Below are positions 31,259-40,934 of a stretch of 64,000 bases of DNA, one piece after another; the stretch's first letter is position 1; every line of letters starts with the position of its first letter. Position numbers and translations under genes: made by a program. Location: the NCBI GenBank assembly GCA_023954375.1, contig JAMLIC010000001.1, positions 434,001 through 498,000 on the forward strand. Direction: 5' to 3'. The notes beneath the pieces are model-generated. The model had not been told where the DNA came from, made no database searches, and saw only the letters and a program-made list of their open reading frames with translations. The stretch is from Planctomycetota bacterium (lineage in GTDB: Bacteria; Planctomycetota; J058).

Positions 31259-31948
31259 ATGCGCCACGCCCGCCCTGCCCTCGCCGCCGCGGTCGCCGTG
31301 ATCGCGGCGCTCGCCGCCCCCGCCCCGGCGAACGACCCGCCGGCCAGCGCCGCGCCCGAGGGCTCGCTGAACCCCTGGGTGCTCGAGGTCCTCCGCGAGT
31401 ACCCGGTCGACGGGTCGTTCGGCTACCACTGGCCCAAGCAGGGCGGCTGGGAGGGGGCCACGCAGGACGTCGTGTGGGGCGGCCGCGTGCTCGCGAAGGG
31501 CGACGCGCAGCGCCGCTCCTACTGCTGCGGGCTGACGTTCGAGGTCTACGTGCGGGCGCTCCAGCGCGCGCAGGGGGGCGACGTCCCCGGCCTCGACGCC
31601 GACACGCTCCACGAGGCGCGCCTGCGCTTCTTCGGCGACTCCCGCCGCGAGCGCGAGCGCAAGCGCCTGGTGCAGTTCGCGCTCGAGTCGCTCCGGCTCG
31701 GCGAGAGCGTGCCGCACGCGCAGGCGCGCGCCGGCGACTTCGTGCAGCTGTGGCGCACGGACGAGTCGGGCCACCAGGCGGTGTTCATCAACTGGCTGTG
31801 GAAGAAGGACGAGATCGTCGGCCTGACCTACTGGTCGACGCAGCCGTCGACCCGCGGGATCGGCTACCGGAGCGAGCTCGTCGGCCAGAGCGGCGTGGAC
31901 CTGACGCAGGTGCACGTCGGCCGCGCCGCCTGGCCGCTCCGCCGCTGA
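31259..31948 (+). CDS. Secreted protein with CHAP/NlpC-like cysteine hydrolase features
   Basis: 229 aa. A clear Sec signal peptide (ALAAAVAVIAALAAPAPA, cut near ANDPP) opens the protein. The mature region has RRSYCCGLTFEVYVRAL, a Cys-containing helix, and later GDFVQLWRTDESGHQAVFIN, the His strand typical of CHAP or NlpC/P60 amidase/peptidase folds. It probably acts on cell-wall peptides, but the assignment is by pattern only. It lies 42 nt after the RING-like gene on the same strand. Confidence 0.65.
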   Translation: MRHARPALAAAVAVIAALAAPAPANDPPASAAPEGSLNPWVLEVLREYPVDGSFGYHWPKQGGWEGATQDVVWGGRVLAKGDAQRRSYCCGLTFEVYVRALQRAQGGDVPGLDADTLHEARLRFFGDSRRERERKRLVQFALESLRLGESVPHAQARAGDFVQLWRTDESGHQAVFINWLWKKDEIVGLTYWSTQPSTRGIGYRSELVGQSGVDLTQVHVGRAAWPLRR

Positions 31949-31980
31949 CCGCCTACTCCACGCGCTTCGGCGCCGGTCCG

Positions 31981-32055
31981 GCGGGCGGCGCGTCGGCGGG
32001 CGGCGCGTCGGCGGGCGGCGCGTCGGCGGGCGGCGCGTCGGCGGGCGGCGCGTCC
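31981..32055. repeat. Five tandem 15-bp repeats (DAPPA units)
   Basis: The unit GCGGGCGGCGCGTCG is repeated five times, the last partly diverged. It encodes DAPPA on the minus strand in the lipoprotein tail. Confidence 0.9.
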
Positions 32056-32200
32056 GGGGCCGGGGCGTCGTTCGCCGGCGGCTGAGCGGGCGCCGGGGCC
32101 TGCGGCGCCGGCTCGTCGGGCCCACGGACCGGCGTGGGCGCCGGGCGCGGCGCCGGGGTGGTGGATCCGCCGGGCGAGGTGGGTGACGACGGGGCGCCCG

Positions 32201-32525
32201 GGACGACGGGGCGCTCGGCGCGGACGGCCCGGACGGGGCGCTCGGCGCGGACGGCCCGGAAGGGGCGCTCGGCGCGGACGGCGCGGACGGCGTGGACGGC
32301 GCGCTCGGCCCGGACGGGGCGCTCGGCGCGCTCGGCCCGGACGGGGCGCTCGGCGCGGACGGCGCGGACGGCGTGGACGGCGCGCTCGGCCCGGACGGGG
32401 CGCTCGGCCCGGACGGCGCGCTCGGCGCGCTCGGCCCGGACGGGGCGCTCGGCGCGCTCGGCCCGGACGGGGCGCTCGGGGCGCTCGGCCCGGACGGCGC
32501 GCTCGGCGCGCTCGGCGCGCTCGGC
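32201..32525. repeat. 9-bp-based tandem repeat tract (APS/GPS units)
   Basis: About 325 bp of GGCGCTCGG/CGCGGACGG-type units, coding Ala-Pro-Ser and Gly-Pro-Ser on the minus strand. It is the probable site of the slippage that disrupts the lipoprotein frame. Confidence 0.9.
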
Positions 32526-32600
32526 GCCGAGCAGGCGGCCAGGACCAGGGCCAGCGACGCAGGACCGAGCAGCCAGCGCTTCATCACATCTCCTCGGGGG

Positions 32601-34730
32601 TCAGGCGTCGGCCGAGACCGACACGGCGACGGCCGCGCCGTCGCCTGGCGCGGGCGGGTCGACCCAGCGGCCGCGCTCGCGGATCAGGTCCACGAGCCGG
32701 TCGGGGGCCTCGTCGTCGTCCACGTCGCGGACGACGCACTCCTTGCCCACGTACAGGTTCACCTTGCCGGGCTTCCAGCCGACGTAGCCGAAGTCGGCGT
32801 CGGCCATCTCGCCGGGCCCGTTCACCACGCACCCCATGATGGCGATCTTCACGCCCTTGAGGTGGCCGGTGCGCGCCTTGATCTTCGCCGTGACCGGCTC
32901 GAGCTCGAAGAGCGTCCGCCCGCAGCCGGGGCAGGAGATGAACTCCGTCTTCGTCGTCCTGCGCCGCGCGCCCTGCAGGACCCCGTAGGCCAGCTCGAGC
33001 GCCTTGCGGGCGTCCGTCGGCCCCTCGACGCGCAGGGCGTCGCCGAGGCCGTCCACGAGGAGGCCGCCGGCGTCGGTCGCCGCGTCGAGCAGCCCCTGCG
33101 GCCCGCGCGCCTGCGCCGCGAGCACGACCGGGGCGTCGAGCCCGCGCGCGTCGAGCGCGGCCACGAGCGCGCGCGCGCGCGCCGTCATCGGGGCCGGCCG
33201 CTCCCCCGCCGGCGCGGGGCGCTGGCGGGCGACGACCGCCACGTGCGGCGCGCCGGCCGCGCGCGCGGCGGCGACGAGCTCCGCCGCCCCGTCGACGGAG
33301 GTCACGTCGGTCGTGGGCCCCAGCTCCACCTCGATCGCCAGCGTGCGCTCGTCCGCCTCGGGCGCCGCGGCCAGGTCGGCCGCGACCGCCGCGACGTCGG
33401 CCGCCGCGAGGTCGAGCGGCGTCAGCCGCTCGACCACGCGCACGAGCCGCGCCCGGAGGGCGGCGTCCCGCCAGACGGCCGGTCGGGCGCGCCCCACGAC
33501 GGCCACCGGCGGCTCGAGCGCCTCGAGCCCGCCGCGCGCGGCCTCGAGCGCCGCGAGGTCGGCGGCGTCGCCCACCTCCAGCGACAGGACCTCGAGGCGA
33601 CGGTCGCCGGCGCCGCCGAGCGCCCGGGCCACCTCCAGGAGGCGCGGCGCGCCGAGGAGGCCTGGCCGGCCGAGCGACAGCTCGACCCGCAGCGGCTGGT
33701 CGCCGCCCATGGCGCCGGCCGCGCCGCCCTGCTCCACGCGCCGCGCCGGGCGGCGCTGGAACGAGTAGGGGCTGGCGCCCGGCTCGGCGCGCGGGGCGTC
33801 GGCGGGCGCCGCGGCCGCGGGCAGCCCCGGGCCTGCGCGGCGGGCGAGGTCGAAGCCGACCGGGACCTCGTGGACCGGGTCCTCGGTGAGCGACACACGG
33901 ATCGTGTCGCCGATCCCGTCCTGGAGGAGCCCGCCGATCCCCACGGCGCTCTTGATCCGCGCGTCCTCCCCGTCGCCGGCCTCGGTCACGCCGAGGTGGA
34001 ACGGGTAGTCCATGCCGAGCTCGTCCATGCGCGCCGCGAGCAGGCGGTAGGCCTCGAGCATGACGCGCGTGTTGGACGCCTTCATCGAGATGATCAGGTC
34101 GCGGTAGTCGAGCCGCTCGGCGATCCGCACGAACTCGAGCGCGCTCTCGACCATCCCCTCGGGCGAGTCGCCGTAGCGGTTCACGATCCGGTCCGAGAGC
34201 GAGCCGTGGTTCGTGCCGATGCGCATGGCGATCCCGCGCTGCTTGCAGCGCTGGACCAGCGGCGTGAAGCGCTCCTCGATCCGCCGCAGCTCCTCGCGGT
34301 ACTCCTCGTCCGAGTAGGACTGCACGGCGAAGAACTTCTGCCCGTCGACGAAGTTGCCCGGGTTGATGCGGACCTTGTCCACGACCTCGGCCGCGAGCAT
34401 GGCCATCTTCGGAGAGAAGTGGATGTCGGCCACCAGCGGCATGCGGATGCCGCGGGCCTTCATCCCCGCCTTGATCCCGGGCAGGGCGTCGGCGTCGCGC
34501 TGCGACGGCACGGTCACGCGCACGATCTCGCAGCCGGCCGCCTGCAGGCGCTCCATCTGCGCGAGCGTCCCCTCGACGTCCCAGGTGGACGTCGTCGTCA
34601 TCGACTGGACGCGGATCGGCTCGGCGCCGCCCACGGCCACGTCGCCCACGCGCACGACCCGGGTCGTGCGGCGGACGGGCCAGAGGCGGCTGGAGACGTA
34701 GAGCGGCGGCGGGGTCGGGGGCGTGATCAC
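32601..34730 (-). CDS. ispG: 4-hydroxy-3-methylbut-2-enyl diphosphate synthase, long type
   Basis: 709 aa from GTG 34730. GTG 34763 is also possible and adds 11 residues. The N-terminal TIM-barrel half has [16 protein letters not shown] and [11 protein letters not shown]. The C-terminal [4Fe-4S] half has SCPGCGRT and GCVVNGPGE, with the third Cys in the latter. Between them is an insertion of about 250 residues, typical of the long IspG of plants, chlamydiae and some other bacteria. It converts MEcPP to HMBPP in the MEP isoprenoid pathway using electrons from ferredoxin or flavodoxin. It is a single gene here, with no other MEP gene in the window. Confidence 0.95.
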   Translation of the reverse strand: MITPPTPPPLYVSSRLWPVRRTTRVVRVGDVAVGGAEPIRVQSMTTTSTWDVEGTLAQMERLQAAGCEIVRVTVPSQRDADALPGIKAGMKARGIRMPLVADIHFSPKMAMLAAEVVDKVRINPGNFVDGQKFFAVQSYSDEEYREELRRIEERFTPLVQRCKQRGIAMRIGTNHGSLSDRIVNRYGDSPEGMVESALEFVRIAERLDYRDLIISMKASNTRVMLEAYRLLAARMDELGMDYPFHLGVTEAGDGEDARIKSAVGIGGLLQDGIGDTIRVSLTEDPVHEVPVGFDLARRAGPGLPAAAAPADAPRAEPGASPYSFQRRPARRVEQGGAAGAMGGDQPLRVELSLGRPGLLGAPRLLEVARALGGAGDRRLEVLSLEVGDAADLAALEAARGGLEALEPPVAVVGRARPAVWRDAALRARLVRVVERLTPLDLAAADVAAVAADLAAAPEADERTLAIEVELGPTTDVTSVDGAAELVAAARAAGAPHVAVVARQRPAPAGERPAPMTARARALVAALDARGLDAPVVLAAQARGPQGLLDAATDAGGLLVDGLGDALRVEGPTDARKALELAYGVLQGARRRTTKTEFISCPGCGRTLFELEPVTAKIKARTGHLKGVKIAIMGCVVNGPGEMADADFGYVGWKPGKVNLYVGKECVVRDVDDDEAPDRLVDLIRERGRWVDPPAPGDGAAVAVSVSADA

Positions 34731-34836
34731 GGCGGTCGTCCTGGCGCAGGCGCCTGTAGGCACGACAGGTTACCGCGACGCGAGCCGGAATCGAGCCCCG
34801 CCCCGGCCGGCGGGGACTCCGGGGGACGCCCCCGCG

Positions 34837-36273
34837 TCACCCCCGCCGACGCTTCGCCTTCGCGGCGGGCTTCTTCTTCGCGGCCGACCTCTTCTTCGCC
34901 GCAATCGGCTTCTTCTTCGCGGCCGACTTCTTCTTCGCCGCGGCGGGCTTCCTCTTGGCCGCGGCGGGCCTCTTCTTCGCGGCGGGCTTCCTCTTGGCCG
35001 CGGCGGGCTTCTTCTTCGCGGCGGGCTTCTTCTTGGCCGCGGCGGGCTTCTTCTTGGCGGCGGGCTTCTTCTTCGCCGCGGCCGACCTCTCCTTCGCCGC
35101 GGCGGGCTTCTTCTTCGCGTCCGGCCTCTGCGCGGCCCGGGGCGCCGGCGCGTGCTCGGCCGTCCAGACCTGCAGCTGGAGCGCGCGCTCGACCCGGCGC
35201 AGCTCCGGGTGCTCGGACCCGGCCTCGCGGGCGTCCGCCGCCGCCTCTCGCGCCTCCTGGAGCCGCCCCAGGATCAGGAGCGCGCGGGCGCGTCCGACGA
35301 GGTAGTCGGGGTCGTACGGCTCGGCCTCGTGCCCCTGGTCGAAGTGCCAGAGCGCGGTCTCGGCCGCGCCGGAGGCGGTCTCCGGGTCGGCCCCACGCGC
35401 CTGCTCGAGGTACAGGAGCCCGAGGTTGTGGTGGGCCTGCGGCGAGGGCGGGAAGCGCTGCACGACCGCCTCGTACGCCGCGCGCGCGCCCTCGACGTCG
35501 CCGGCGAGATGCAGGAGGTTGCCCCGCAGGAGGTGGGCCTGCTCGCAGTCGCCGCCGGGCATCGCGAGCGCCCGGTCGAGGAGCGCCTGCGCCGCATCGA
35601 GCGCCGTCGCCCCCTCGAGCTCGGCCTCGACCGCGAGGAGCGCGAGCTCGACGCGCCACAGCGTCGGCAGCGGGTCGTCGGGGGCGCGGGAGACGAGGTC
35701 GTCGAGGAGCCGGTACGAGGCCTCGAGCCCGTCGGCGCCCTGCTCGACGAGGTTGGGCAGGAGCTGCAGCAGCGCGCGCTCGCGCGGCCAGCGGCGCAGG
35801 GCCGCGCCCAGCTCCGCCGCGAGGTCGCCGGGCCGCGTGCTCGCCATGACGCTGAGCGCGCGCGCGACCTCGACGCACAGGAGCGCGTCCACCTGCTCGG
35901 GGTCGAGCCGCGCCGGCTCCTCGCCGCGGGCGTCCCACCACAGCCGCTCGACCGCGTCGTCCGCCGCGCTCCAGCGCAGGACCAGGTCGCGCCCGGCCGT
36001 GGGGTGGAACGCGTGCACCCACACGCGCTCGAGCGCGGCCGGCGCCCGGCAGGTCGGGCACTCCGGGACGTGCGCCGCCTCGCGGGCGCGCGCCACGGAG
36101 CGCTCGAGGTCGTCGAGCCCCTGCGGCGGCTCGGTGTGGATCATGAGGACGCTCTGGTCGTCGACCTCGGCGCGGCACCCCGGGCACACGAAGTCGAAGA
36201 ACGCCTCGTCGAACGCGGCGGCGCCCATCTCGGCCGTGATCCGCGCCCGGCCCTCGCGCAGCGTCCTGCTCAC
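34837..36273 (-). CDS. Zinc-ribbon/TPR protein with a histone H1-like Lys-Ala-Pro tail
   Basis: 478 aa from GTG 36273, preceded by a GGGGAG ribosome site. Residues about 25-75 have CPGC and CPTC, a probable zinc ribbon. Residues about 120-380 contain TPR-like helical repeats ([31 protein letters not shown]). The last 95 residues are [17 protein letters not shown] repeats closely like histone H1-like and AlgP tails, strongly basic. Such tails bind DNA or RNA or compact nucleoids. The combination with TPR and a zinc ribbon is unusual. It may tether a protein complex to nucleic acid; this is inference. Confidence 0.75.
   Translation of the reverse strand: MSRTLREGRARITAEMGAAAFDEAFFDFVCPGCRAEVDDQSVLMIHTEPPQGLDDLERSVARAREAAHVPECPTCRAPAALERVWVHAFHPTAGRDLVLRWSAADDAVERLWWDARGEEPARLDPEQVDALLCVEVARALSVMASTRPGDLAAELGAALRRWPRERALLQLLPNLVEQGADGLEASYRLLDDLVSRAPDDPLPTLWRVELALLAVEAELEGATALDAAQALLDRALAMPGGDCEQAHLLRGNLLHLAGDVEGARAAYEAVVQRFPPSPQAHHNLGLLYLEQARGADPETASGAAETALWHFDQGHEAEPYDPDYLVGRARALLILGRLQEAREAAADAREAGSEHPELRRVERALQLQVWTAEHAPAPRAAQRPDAKKKPAAAKERSAAAKKKPAAKKKPAAAKKKPAAKKKPAAAKRKPAAKKRPAAAKRKPAAAKKKSAAKKKPIAAKKRSAAKKKPAAKAKRRRG
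34845..35120. repeat. Tandem repeat tract encoding KPAAKK units
   Basis: Repeats of TTCTTCTTCGCGGC/GGGCTTC-type units encode the Lys-Ala-Pro tail of the overlapping gene. Unit spacing varies between 9 and 15 bp, so copy number may change by slippage. Confidence 0.8.
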
Positions 36274-36351
36274 CGGCTCGTGCTCCCCCCGTGACCCGCC
36301 GAGGATCTTCCCGGCGCCGCCGACCCGTGTCAACGCGGATAGCATCTGGCC

Positions 36352-37101
36352 ATGGCCGGCCTGCGCTTCGTCCCGCTGGGCGTCGGGGACGCCTTCTCCG
36401 CCCGCTGGTACTCGTCGTGCCTCGCGCTCGAGGCCGGGGGCGCCTGGCTCCTCGTCGACTGCCCGCACCCGATCCGCAAGATGATGCGCGAGGCGAGCGC
36501 GACGGCGGGCGTCGCGCTCGACGTCGATCGGCTGGCCGGCGTGGTCGTCACGCACCTGCACGCCGACCACGCCTCCGGCCTCGAGGGCCTGGGCTACTTC
36601 TCGCGCTTCGCCCTGCGCCGCCCGGCCGCGCTCCTCGCGCACCCCGAGGTCGTCCGGCGCCTGTGGGACGGGCACCTGGCCGCGGGGATGGAGCAGCTCC
36701 TCCCCGCCGTCGGCGCGCCGCCGCGCGCCATGCGCCTCGACGATTACTTCGCCTGGACGCCCCTCGACCAGGACCGCCCGGTCGACCTCGGGCCGTTCAC
36801 GATCGAGTGCCGGCCGACGATCCACCACATCCCCACGACCGCCCTGCGCATCCGCGCCGGCGGGCGCTCCCTGGGCTACAGCGCCGACACGGCGTTCGAC
36901 GCGGGCCTGATCGAGTGGCTCGCGGCGGCCGACCTCGTGGTCCACGAGACGAACCTGGGCGTCCACACGCCCTACGCCAGCCTGGCCGCCCTCCCGGCGC
37001 CGCTGCGCGCGAAGATGCGCCTGATCCACTTCCCCGACGACTTCGACCTGGCCGGGAGCGTCATCGAGCCGCTCGAGCAGGGGCGGCGCTACGAGGTGTG
37101 A
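36352..37101 (+). CDS. Metallo-beta-lactamase-fold hydrolase
   Basis: 249 aa, ATG start. The signature HLHADH at residues 68-73 and later metal ligands (TIHHIP, DTAFD, HETNLG, IHFPDD) fit a two-metal MBL hydrolase of the RNase Z-like type. The N-terminal strand RFVPLGVGDAF is typical. It has no signal peptide. It lies 78 bp from the divergent start of the zinc-ribbon/TPR gene and runs convergently into the synthase-like gene. The substrate is unknown. Confidence 0.85.
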   Translation: MAGLRFVPLGVGDAFSARWYSSCLALEAGGAWLLVDCPHPIRKMMREASATAGVALDVDRLAGVVVTHLHADHASGLEGLGYFSRFALRRPAALLAHPEVVRRLWDGHLAAGMEQLLPAVGAPPRAMRLDDYFAWTPLDQDRPVDLGPFTIECRPTIHHIPTTALRIRAGGRSLGYSADTAFDAGLIEWLAAADLVVHETNLGVHTPYASLAALPAPLRAKMRLIHFPDDFDLAGSVIEPLEQGRRYEV

Positions 37102-37108
37102 CAGCGAG

Positions 37109-39316
37109 TCACTCGCCGAGCGGGCGGAGCGTCCGGAGCAGGTTGGCGTAGTCGTCGGTCCAGGGGGTCACGCCCGCGCCGAGGCCGGCCGGGGCGGCGA
37201 GCCAGCCGCGGCGGACGAGCGGCTCGAGCCCCTCGGCGCTCGCCGCGAGCGCCACGTAGGTCGACGGGTCCTCGAGCATCCCCAGCGACAGCGCGTCGCC
37301 GCGCTCGCGCAGCGCGGCGGGGAGGCCGGCGGCCCTGGCCGTGGCCACGAGCGCGCCCTGGAGCTCGTAGTAGCGGTTGGAGACGTGGAACACGATGAGC
37401 CCGCCCGGCGCGAGCCGCCGCGTGAACACCTCGAGCGCCTCGCGGGTGAGCAGGTGCAGCGGGATCGCGTCGCTCGAGAACGCGTCGATCAGGAGCACCT
37501 CGTACCCGCCCGGCGGCGCGGCGTCGTCGTCGAGCGAGAGCCGCAGCCGCGCGTCGCCGACGATCATGCGAGGCGGGGCGCCGGTCAGCGCCTCGCACTC
37601 GTCGAGGTACCGGAAGTGATCTCGCGCGAGCGCGACCACGTCCGGGTCGAGCTCGTAGAAGGTCACCCGGTCGCCCGGGCGGTCGAAGTAGGCGGCGGTG
37701 GTGCCCGCCCCCAGCCCCACGACGCCGCCCACGAGCGGGCGGTCGCCCAGCCGCTCGCGCGTGGCCGCCATCGCGTCGCCGAGCGGCCCCTGGCGGTGGT
37801 AGTAGCTGATCGGCCAGCGTCCGGCCCGCGGATGGAGGACCTGCGACCCGTGGACGGTCGTCCCGTGCAGGAGCTTGCGCACGATCAGCCGCCCCTCGAC
37901 GTGCCCGAGCTCGGCCGCGAGGCCCGGCAGGAAGTCGAGGTCCAGCGGGCGGTCGACGACGCGGTAGATCCCGTAGGCGTTGCGGCGCACGTGGACCGGC
38001 ACCTCACGGGGCGTGAGGAGGAGGGTGTGGGCGGTGCGGCCGAGCACGATCAGGCAGAGCCCCGCCGAGCAGGCCAGCACGAGGCGCGACTCCGCCCGCA
38101 CCCACCCCGGGAGCTGGCGGCGATGGCGCAGGAGGAAGGTCACGCCGAGGAGCGCGATGGCGATCAGGTACTCGGCGAGCGACGTGAACAGGCGCGGGGC
38201 GAGGAGCGTCGCGAACGCGCCGCCCAGCCAGCCCCCGAGCGCCAGCACCAGGTAGAAGGCGGTGAGGTGGCGCGGCGCCGGGCGGGCCCGGTGCAGCTCG
38301 CCGTGCCCCACGAGGCACACCACGAACAGGGACGCCAGGTGGATGCCCGCCATCCAGCGGCTGAGGCTCTGCTCGCCCTCGAGCACGAACATGAACGCGC
38401 CGACGAGGCAGATCTCCGGCCAGAAGCGGCGCAGGAGGTCCGGGTAGAAGGGGCGCCGCCCGAAGACCAGCACGAAGGAGAGGAGGTAGAGCGCGAGCGG
38501 CACGACCCACACGAGCGGCAAGGAGCCGATGTCGATCGAGATCACGTTCGTGACGGCGACGAGGAACATGGAGGGCGCGGCGCTCAGCCCGAGCCAGGTC
38601 GCCACGTCGGACCGGGTCGGCGGCGGCGCATCGTCGGGCGGCGGCGCGGGCGGCGCGTCCGCGGCGGGGCGCCGGGGGGCCGCGAGGGCCAGGACGGCGA
38701 GGTAGCCGAGGAACAGCGCGCTCCACGTCAGGCGCTGGGCGCGCAGGCTCACGAACGGCTCGACCAGGAGCGGGTAGCCCAGGAGCGCGACGAGCGAGCC
38801 GACGTTCGAGGCGGCGTAGAGCGGGTAGGGGTCGTCGCGGCCCGGGAGGTCCGAGCGGGCCAGCCAGGCCTGCGCGACGACCCCGGTGGTGGCGAGCGCG
38901 CCGAAGGGCAGGCCGACGCCGAGGGCGAGCGCGCGCAGGATCGACAGCACCGGGGCCTGCGAGTCCGGGTCGGCCAGCCCCAGGCCCGCCGCCGACAGGG
39001 CGCCCAGGAGCGGCGCCGCGGGGGTGTGCTCCGGCAGGACGGCGAGCGGGAGGACGAGGAGCGGGAGGCCGGCGACGAGCAGGTGCCAGCGGCCGAGGCG
39101 GGGGGCGAGCAGGTGGCAGTAGAGGTAGGCGAGGAGCAGCGTCCCCTGGAAGAACGTGAGGCAGGTGGCCCACACGTGGAAGCCGCCGCCGCAGGCCGGC
39201 AGGAGGAGGCGAGCGACGAGCGGCTCGACCCCGAAGAGCAGGAGCGCCCCGAGGAAGGTGAGCAGCGTGAGGAGTCGCAGCCGGGCGGCGGGGCCCATGG
39301 GGGCGCGATCGTACAT
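37109..39316 (-). CDS. Membrane-fused spermidine synthase-like protein
   Basis: 735 aa from ATG 39316. The first 400 residues contain many membrane helices (LRLLTLLTFLGALLLFGVEP first). Residues about 480-735 form a Rossmann methyltransferase-like domain of the spermidine/spermine synthase type, with GVVGLGAGTTAAYF, VTFYELDPDVVALA and LLIDAFSSDAIPLHL. Such fused proteins are widespread in Gram-negative bacteria and are often annotated as fused MFS/spermidine synthase. Real polyamine activity has rarely been shown for them. The DAFSSD motif is kept. No other polyamine gene is nearby. Confidence 0.85.
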   Translation of the reverse strand: MYDRAPMGPAARLRLLTLLTFLGALLLFGVEPLVARLLLPACGGGFHVWATCLTFFQGTLLLAYLYCHLLAPRLGRWHLLVAGLPLLVLPLAVLPEHTPAAPLLGALSAAGLGLADPDSQAPVLSILRALALGVGLPFGALATTGVVAQAWLARSDLPGRDDPYPLYAASNVGSLVALLGYPLLVEPFVSLRAQRLTWSALFLGYLAVLALAAPRRPAADAPPAPPPDDAPPPTRSDVATWLGLSAAPSMFLVAVTNVISIDIGSLPLVWVVPLALYLLSFVLVFGRRPFYPDLLRRFWPEICLVGAFMFVLEGEQSLSRWMAGIHLASLFVVCLVGHGELHRARPAPRHLTAFYLVLALGGWLGGAFATLLAPRLFTSLAEYLIAIALLGVTFLLRHRRQLPGWVRAESRLVLACSAGLCLIVLGRTAHTLLLTPREVPVHVRRNAYGIYRVVDRPLDLDFLPGLAAELGHVEGRLIVRKLLHGTTVHGSQVLHPRAGRWPISYYHRQGPLGDAMAATRERLGDRPLVGGVVGLGAGTTAAYFDRPGDRVTFYELDPDVVALARDHFRYLDECEALTGAPPRMIVGDARLRLSLDDDAAPPGGYEVLLIDAFSSDAIPLHLLTREALEVFTRRLAPGGLIVFHVSNRYYELQGALVATARAAGLPAALRERGDALSLGMLEDPSTYVALAASAEGLEPLVRRGWLAAPAGLGAGVTPWTDDYANLLRTLRPLGE

Positions 39317-39531
39317 GGCGTGGGGAGGGGCGCCATGGTGAGAGGACGTCGAACCTCTCCCGGGCGGTGCGAACGGACCGTCGTCCAGTCCCTGGTGGTC
39401 GTGGTCGTGCTCGGCGCGGCCCGGTCGCTCCACCGGGGTGCGTGGGCGCGGGGAGCTGGGAGGCGCGCGGACGAGGGCTGGGGCGGCGGGGCGGTGGCTG
39501 GAGGCGGGAGGCGCCTGCTACGATCCCGGGC

Positions 39532-40044
39532 GTGAAGCGGATCGACGACTACCTGCAGCGCCTCTCCGCGCGGGGCGAGGCGGAGTTCATGCGCGGCCTC
39601 CCCGACCTGCTCCTCGTCGAGATCGAGGGCACCGAGGGGGGCAAGGACAACGACCCGGTCGTCACGGCGCAGCTGAACACCAACGCGCTCCGGTCCCAGT
39701 CGCTCGCCACCCGCGAGGCGCGCGTGTTCCCGCTCGGCGGCGACGACGGTGTGGCCCTGCCGACGACGGTCGGGCGGGCCGCCCCCAGCGGGGTGCTGGT
39801 CGAGCACTCGAGCGTGTCGAAGCAGCACGCCCGGCTCGAGCGCGGCGGCGAGGGCGGGCTCGTGGTCGAGGACCTGGGCTCGACCAACGGCACGTTCGTC
39901 AACGGTCAGAAGGTGCCGGTCGGGGTGAAGCACCCCGTGCGGCCCGACGACGTGGTCCGCTTCGGGCGCGCGTCGATGTACCACCTCCTCGACCCGTCCG
40001 GCTTCCGCGCCTACCTCGACCTGCTGCAGCGCTTCGGGCTGTGA
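39532..40044 (+). CDS. FHA-domain protein
   Basis: 170 aa from GTG 39532. The last 100 residues are an FHA domain with VGRAAPSGVLVEHSSVSKQH and DLGSTNGTFVNGQ, so phosphothreonine binding is likely. The first 60 residues are helical and charged. The stop overlaps the start of the next gene (GTGA), so the two are probably translationally coupled. It may report kinase signalling to the DUF4392-like enzyme. Confidence 0.85.
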   Translation: MKRIDDYLQRLSARGEAEFMRGLPDLLLVEIEGTEGGKDNDPVVTAQLNTNALRSQSLATREARVFPLGGDDGVALPTTVGRAAPSGVLVEHSSVSKQHARLERGGEGGLVVEDLGSTNGTFVNGQKVPVGVKHPVRPDDVVRFGRASMYHLLDPSGFRAYLDLLQRFGL

Positions 40045-40934
40045 CCGACCGGACCGCCGAGGCGCTGCGGGCCCTCGACGCGCTCCTGGCCGAGGACCCG
40101 GGCGCGCGGGGGATCGCCCGCTTCCGCCCGAGGGACGCCCTCGGCGGGGCGGCGCGCGCGCTGCTCGAGGCGGGCGGCGCGGCGATCACGACCGGCTTCC
40201 CGCGCGGCGACGTGGGCGAGACCGACGGGCCGCCGGGGGCCTTCGCGCTGGGGGCGGCGCTGGCGGCGCTCGGCGCGCGCGTCGTCCACCTGACCGACGC
40301 GCGCTGCGCGCCGCTGCTCGTGGCGCTCGGCGCCGCGCCGCTGGAGGTCGCCGACCCCGCGCCGGGCGACCGCGCGGCCGCCGAGGCGCTGCTCGCGCGG
40401 CTCGACGTCACCCACCTCGTCTCGATCGAGCGGCCGGGGCGCGCGGCCGACGGCACCTACCGCAACATGCGCGGGCTCGACATCTCGACGCGCACGGCGG
40501 CCCTCGACGAGGTGTTCCTCCTCGCGCTCGAGCCGGGGCCGTGGCGGCGCACGACGGTGTGCGTGGGCGACGGCGGCAACGAGGTCGGCATGGGCAACGT
40601 GCGCGCGGGCGTCATCGACGCCGTGGCGCACGGCGAGGCGATCGCGTCGGTCGTCGGGGCCGACCACCTGGTCGTGGCCGGGGTGTCCAACTGGGGCGCC
40701 TACGGGCTCGTCGCGGCGCTCTCGCTCCTCGCCGGGCGCGACCTCCTGCCCACCCCGGACGAGGCCCGCGCGCACGTGGGCGCGATCGTCGCCGCCGGGG
40801 CGGTCGACGGCGTGACCGGCCTCACGGCGCCGACGGTCGACGGCCTGCCGCTCGAGCGCACGCTCGACCTGCTCGCGGCCCTGCGGCGCGTCCTGCGGGC
40901 TACCAGCGGTGGTAGGCGGGGTGCCCGGGCTTGA
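40041..40934 (+). CDS. DUF4392 (D-glutamate cyclase-like) protein
   Basis: 297 aa from GTG 40041, overlapping the FHA stop by 4 nt. Residues about 125-215 have IERPGRAADGTYRNMRGLDIS and CVGDGGNEVGMGNV, the signature of the DUF4392/D-glutamate cyclase family. It probably acts on a small metabolite. The mitochondrial homologue converts D-glutamate to 5-oxo-D-proline. The 3' end overlaps the convergent thioesterase gene by 35 bp. Confidence 0.85.
   Translation: MTDRTAEALRALDALLAEDPGARGIARFRPRDALGGAARALLEAGGAAITTGFPRGDVGETDGPPGAFALGAALAALGARVVHLTDARCAPLLVALGAAPLEVADPAPGDRAAAEALLARLDVTHLVSIERPGRAADGTYRNMRGLDISTRTAALDEVFLLALEPGPWRRTTVCVGDGGNEVGMGNVRAGVIDAVAHGEAIASVVGADHLVVAGVSNWGAYGLVAALSLLAGRDLLPTPDEARAHVGAIVAAGAVDGVTGLTAPTVDGLPLERTLDLLAALRRVLRATSGGRRGARA

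Larger units (their letters stand above)
31953..32587 (-). pseudogene. Repeat-rich lipoprotein, frameshifted within its repeats
   Basis: From ATG 32587 the product starts [19 protein letters not shown], a strong lipoprotein signal, then runs into [11 protein letters not shown] repeats from about residue 20. The frame that ends in a sensible Pro/Ala-rich C-terminus ([20 protein letters not shown], then five DAPPA units, then KRVE and a stop at 31953) is different: 635 bp is not a multiple of three. The two frames can be joined only by one indel in the 32.2-32.5 kb repeat tract. It is either an assembly error or slippage that switches the gene off. The tail should be an extended surface-exposed linker. 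Confidence 0.6.

Noticed and set aside
31981..32525. CRISPR-like tandem repeats
   Set aside because: Units are 9-15 bp, contiguous, without spacers, and code for Pro/Ala/Ser repeats.
27998..32587. 1,529-aa minus-strand open frame
   Set aside because: It joins a lipoprotein start, antisense sequence of several plus-strand genes and the PepSY-like gene by chance. Only the two ends are real coding sequence.
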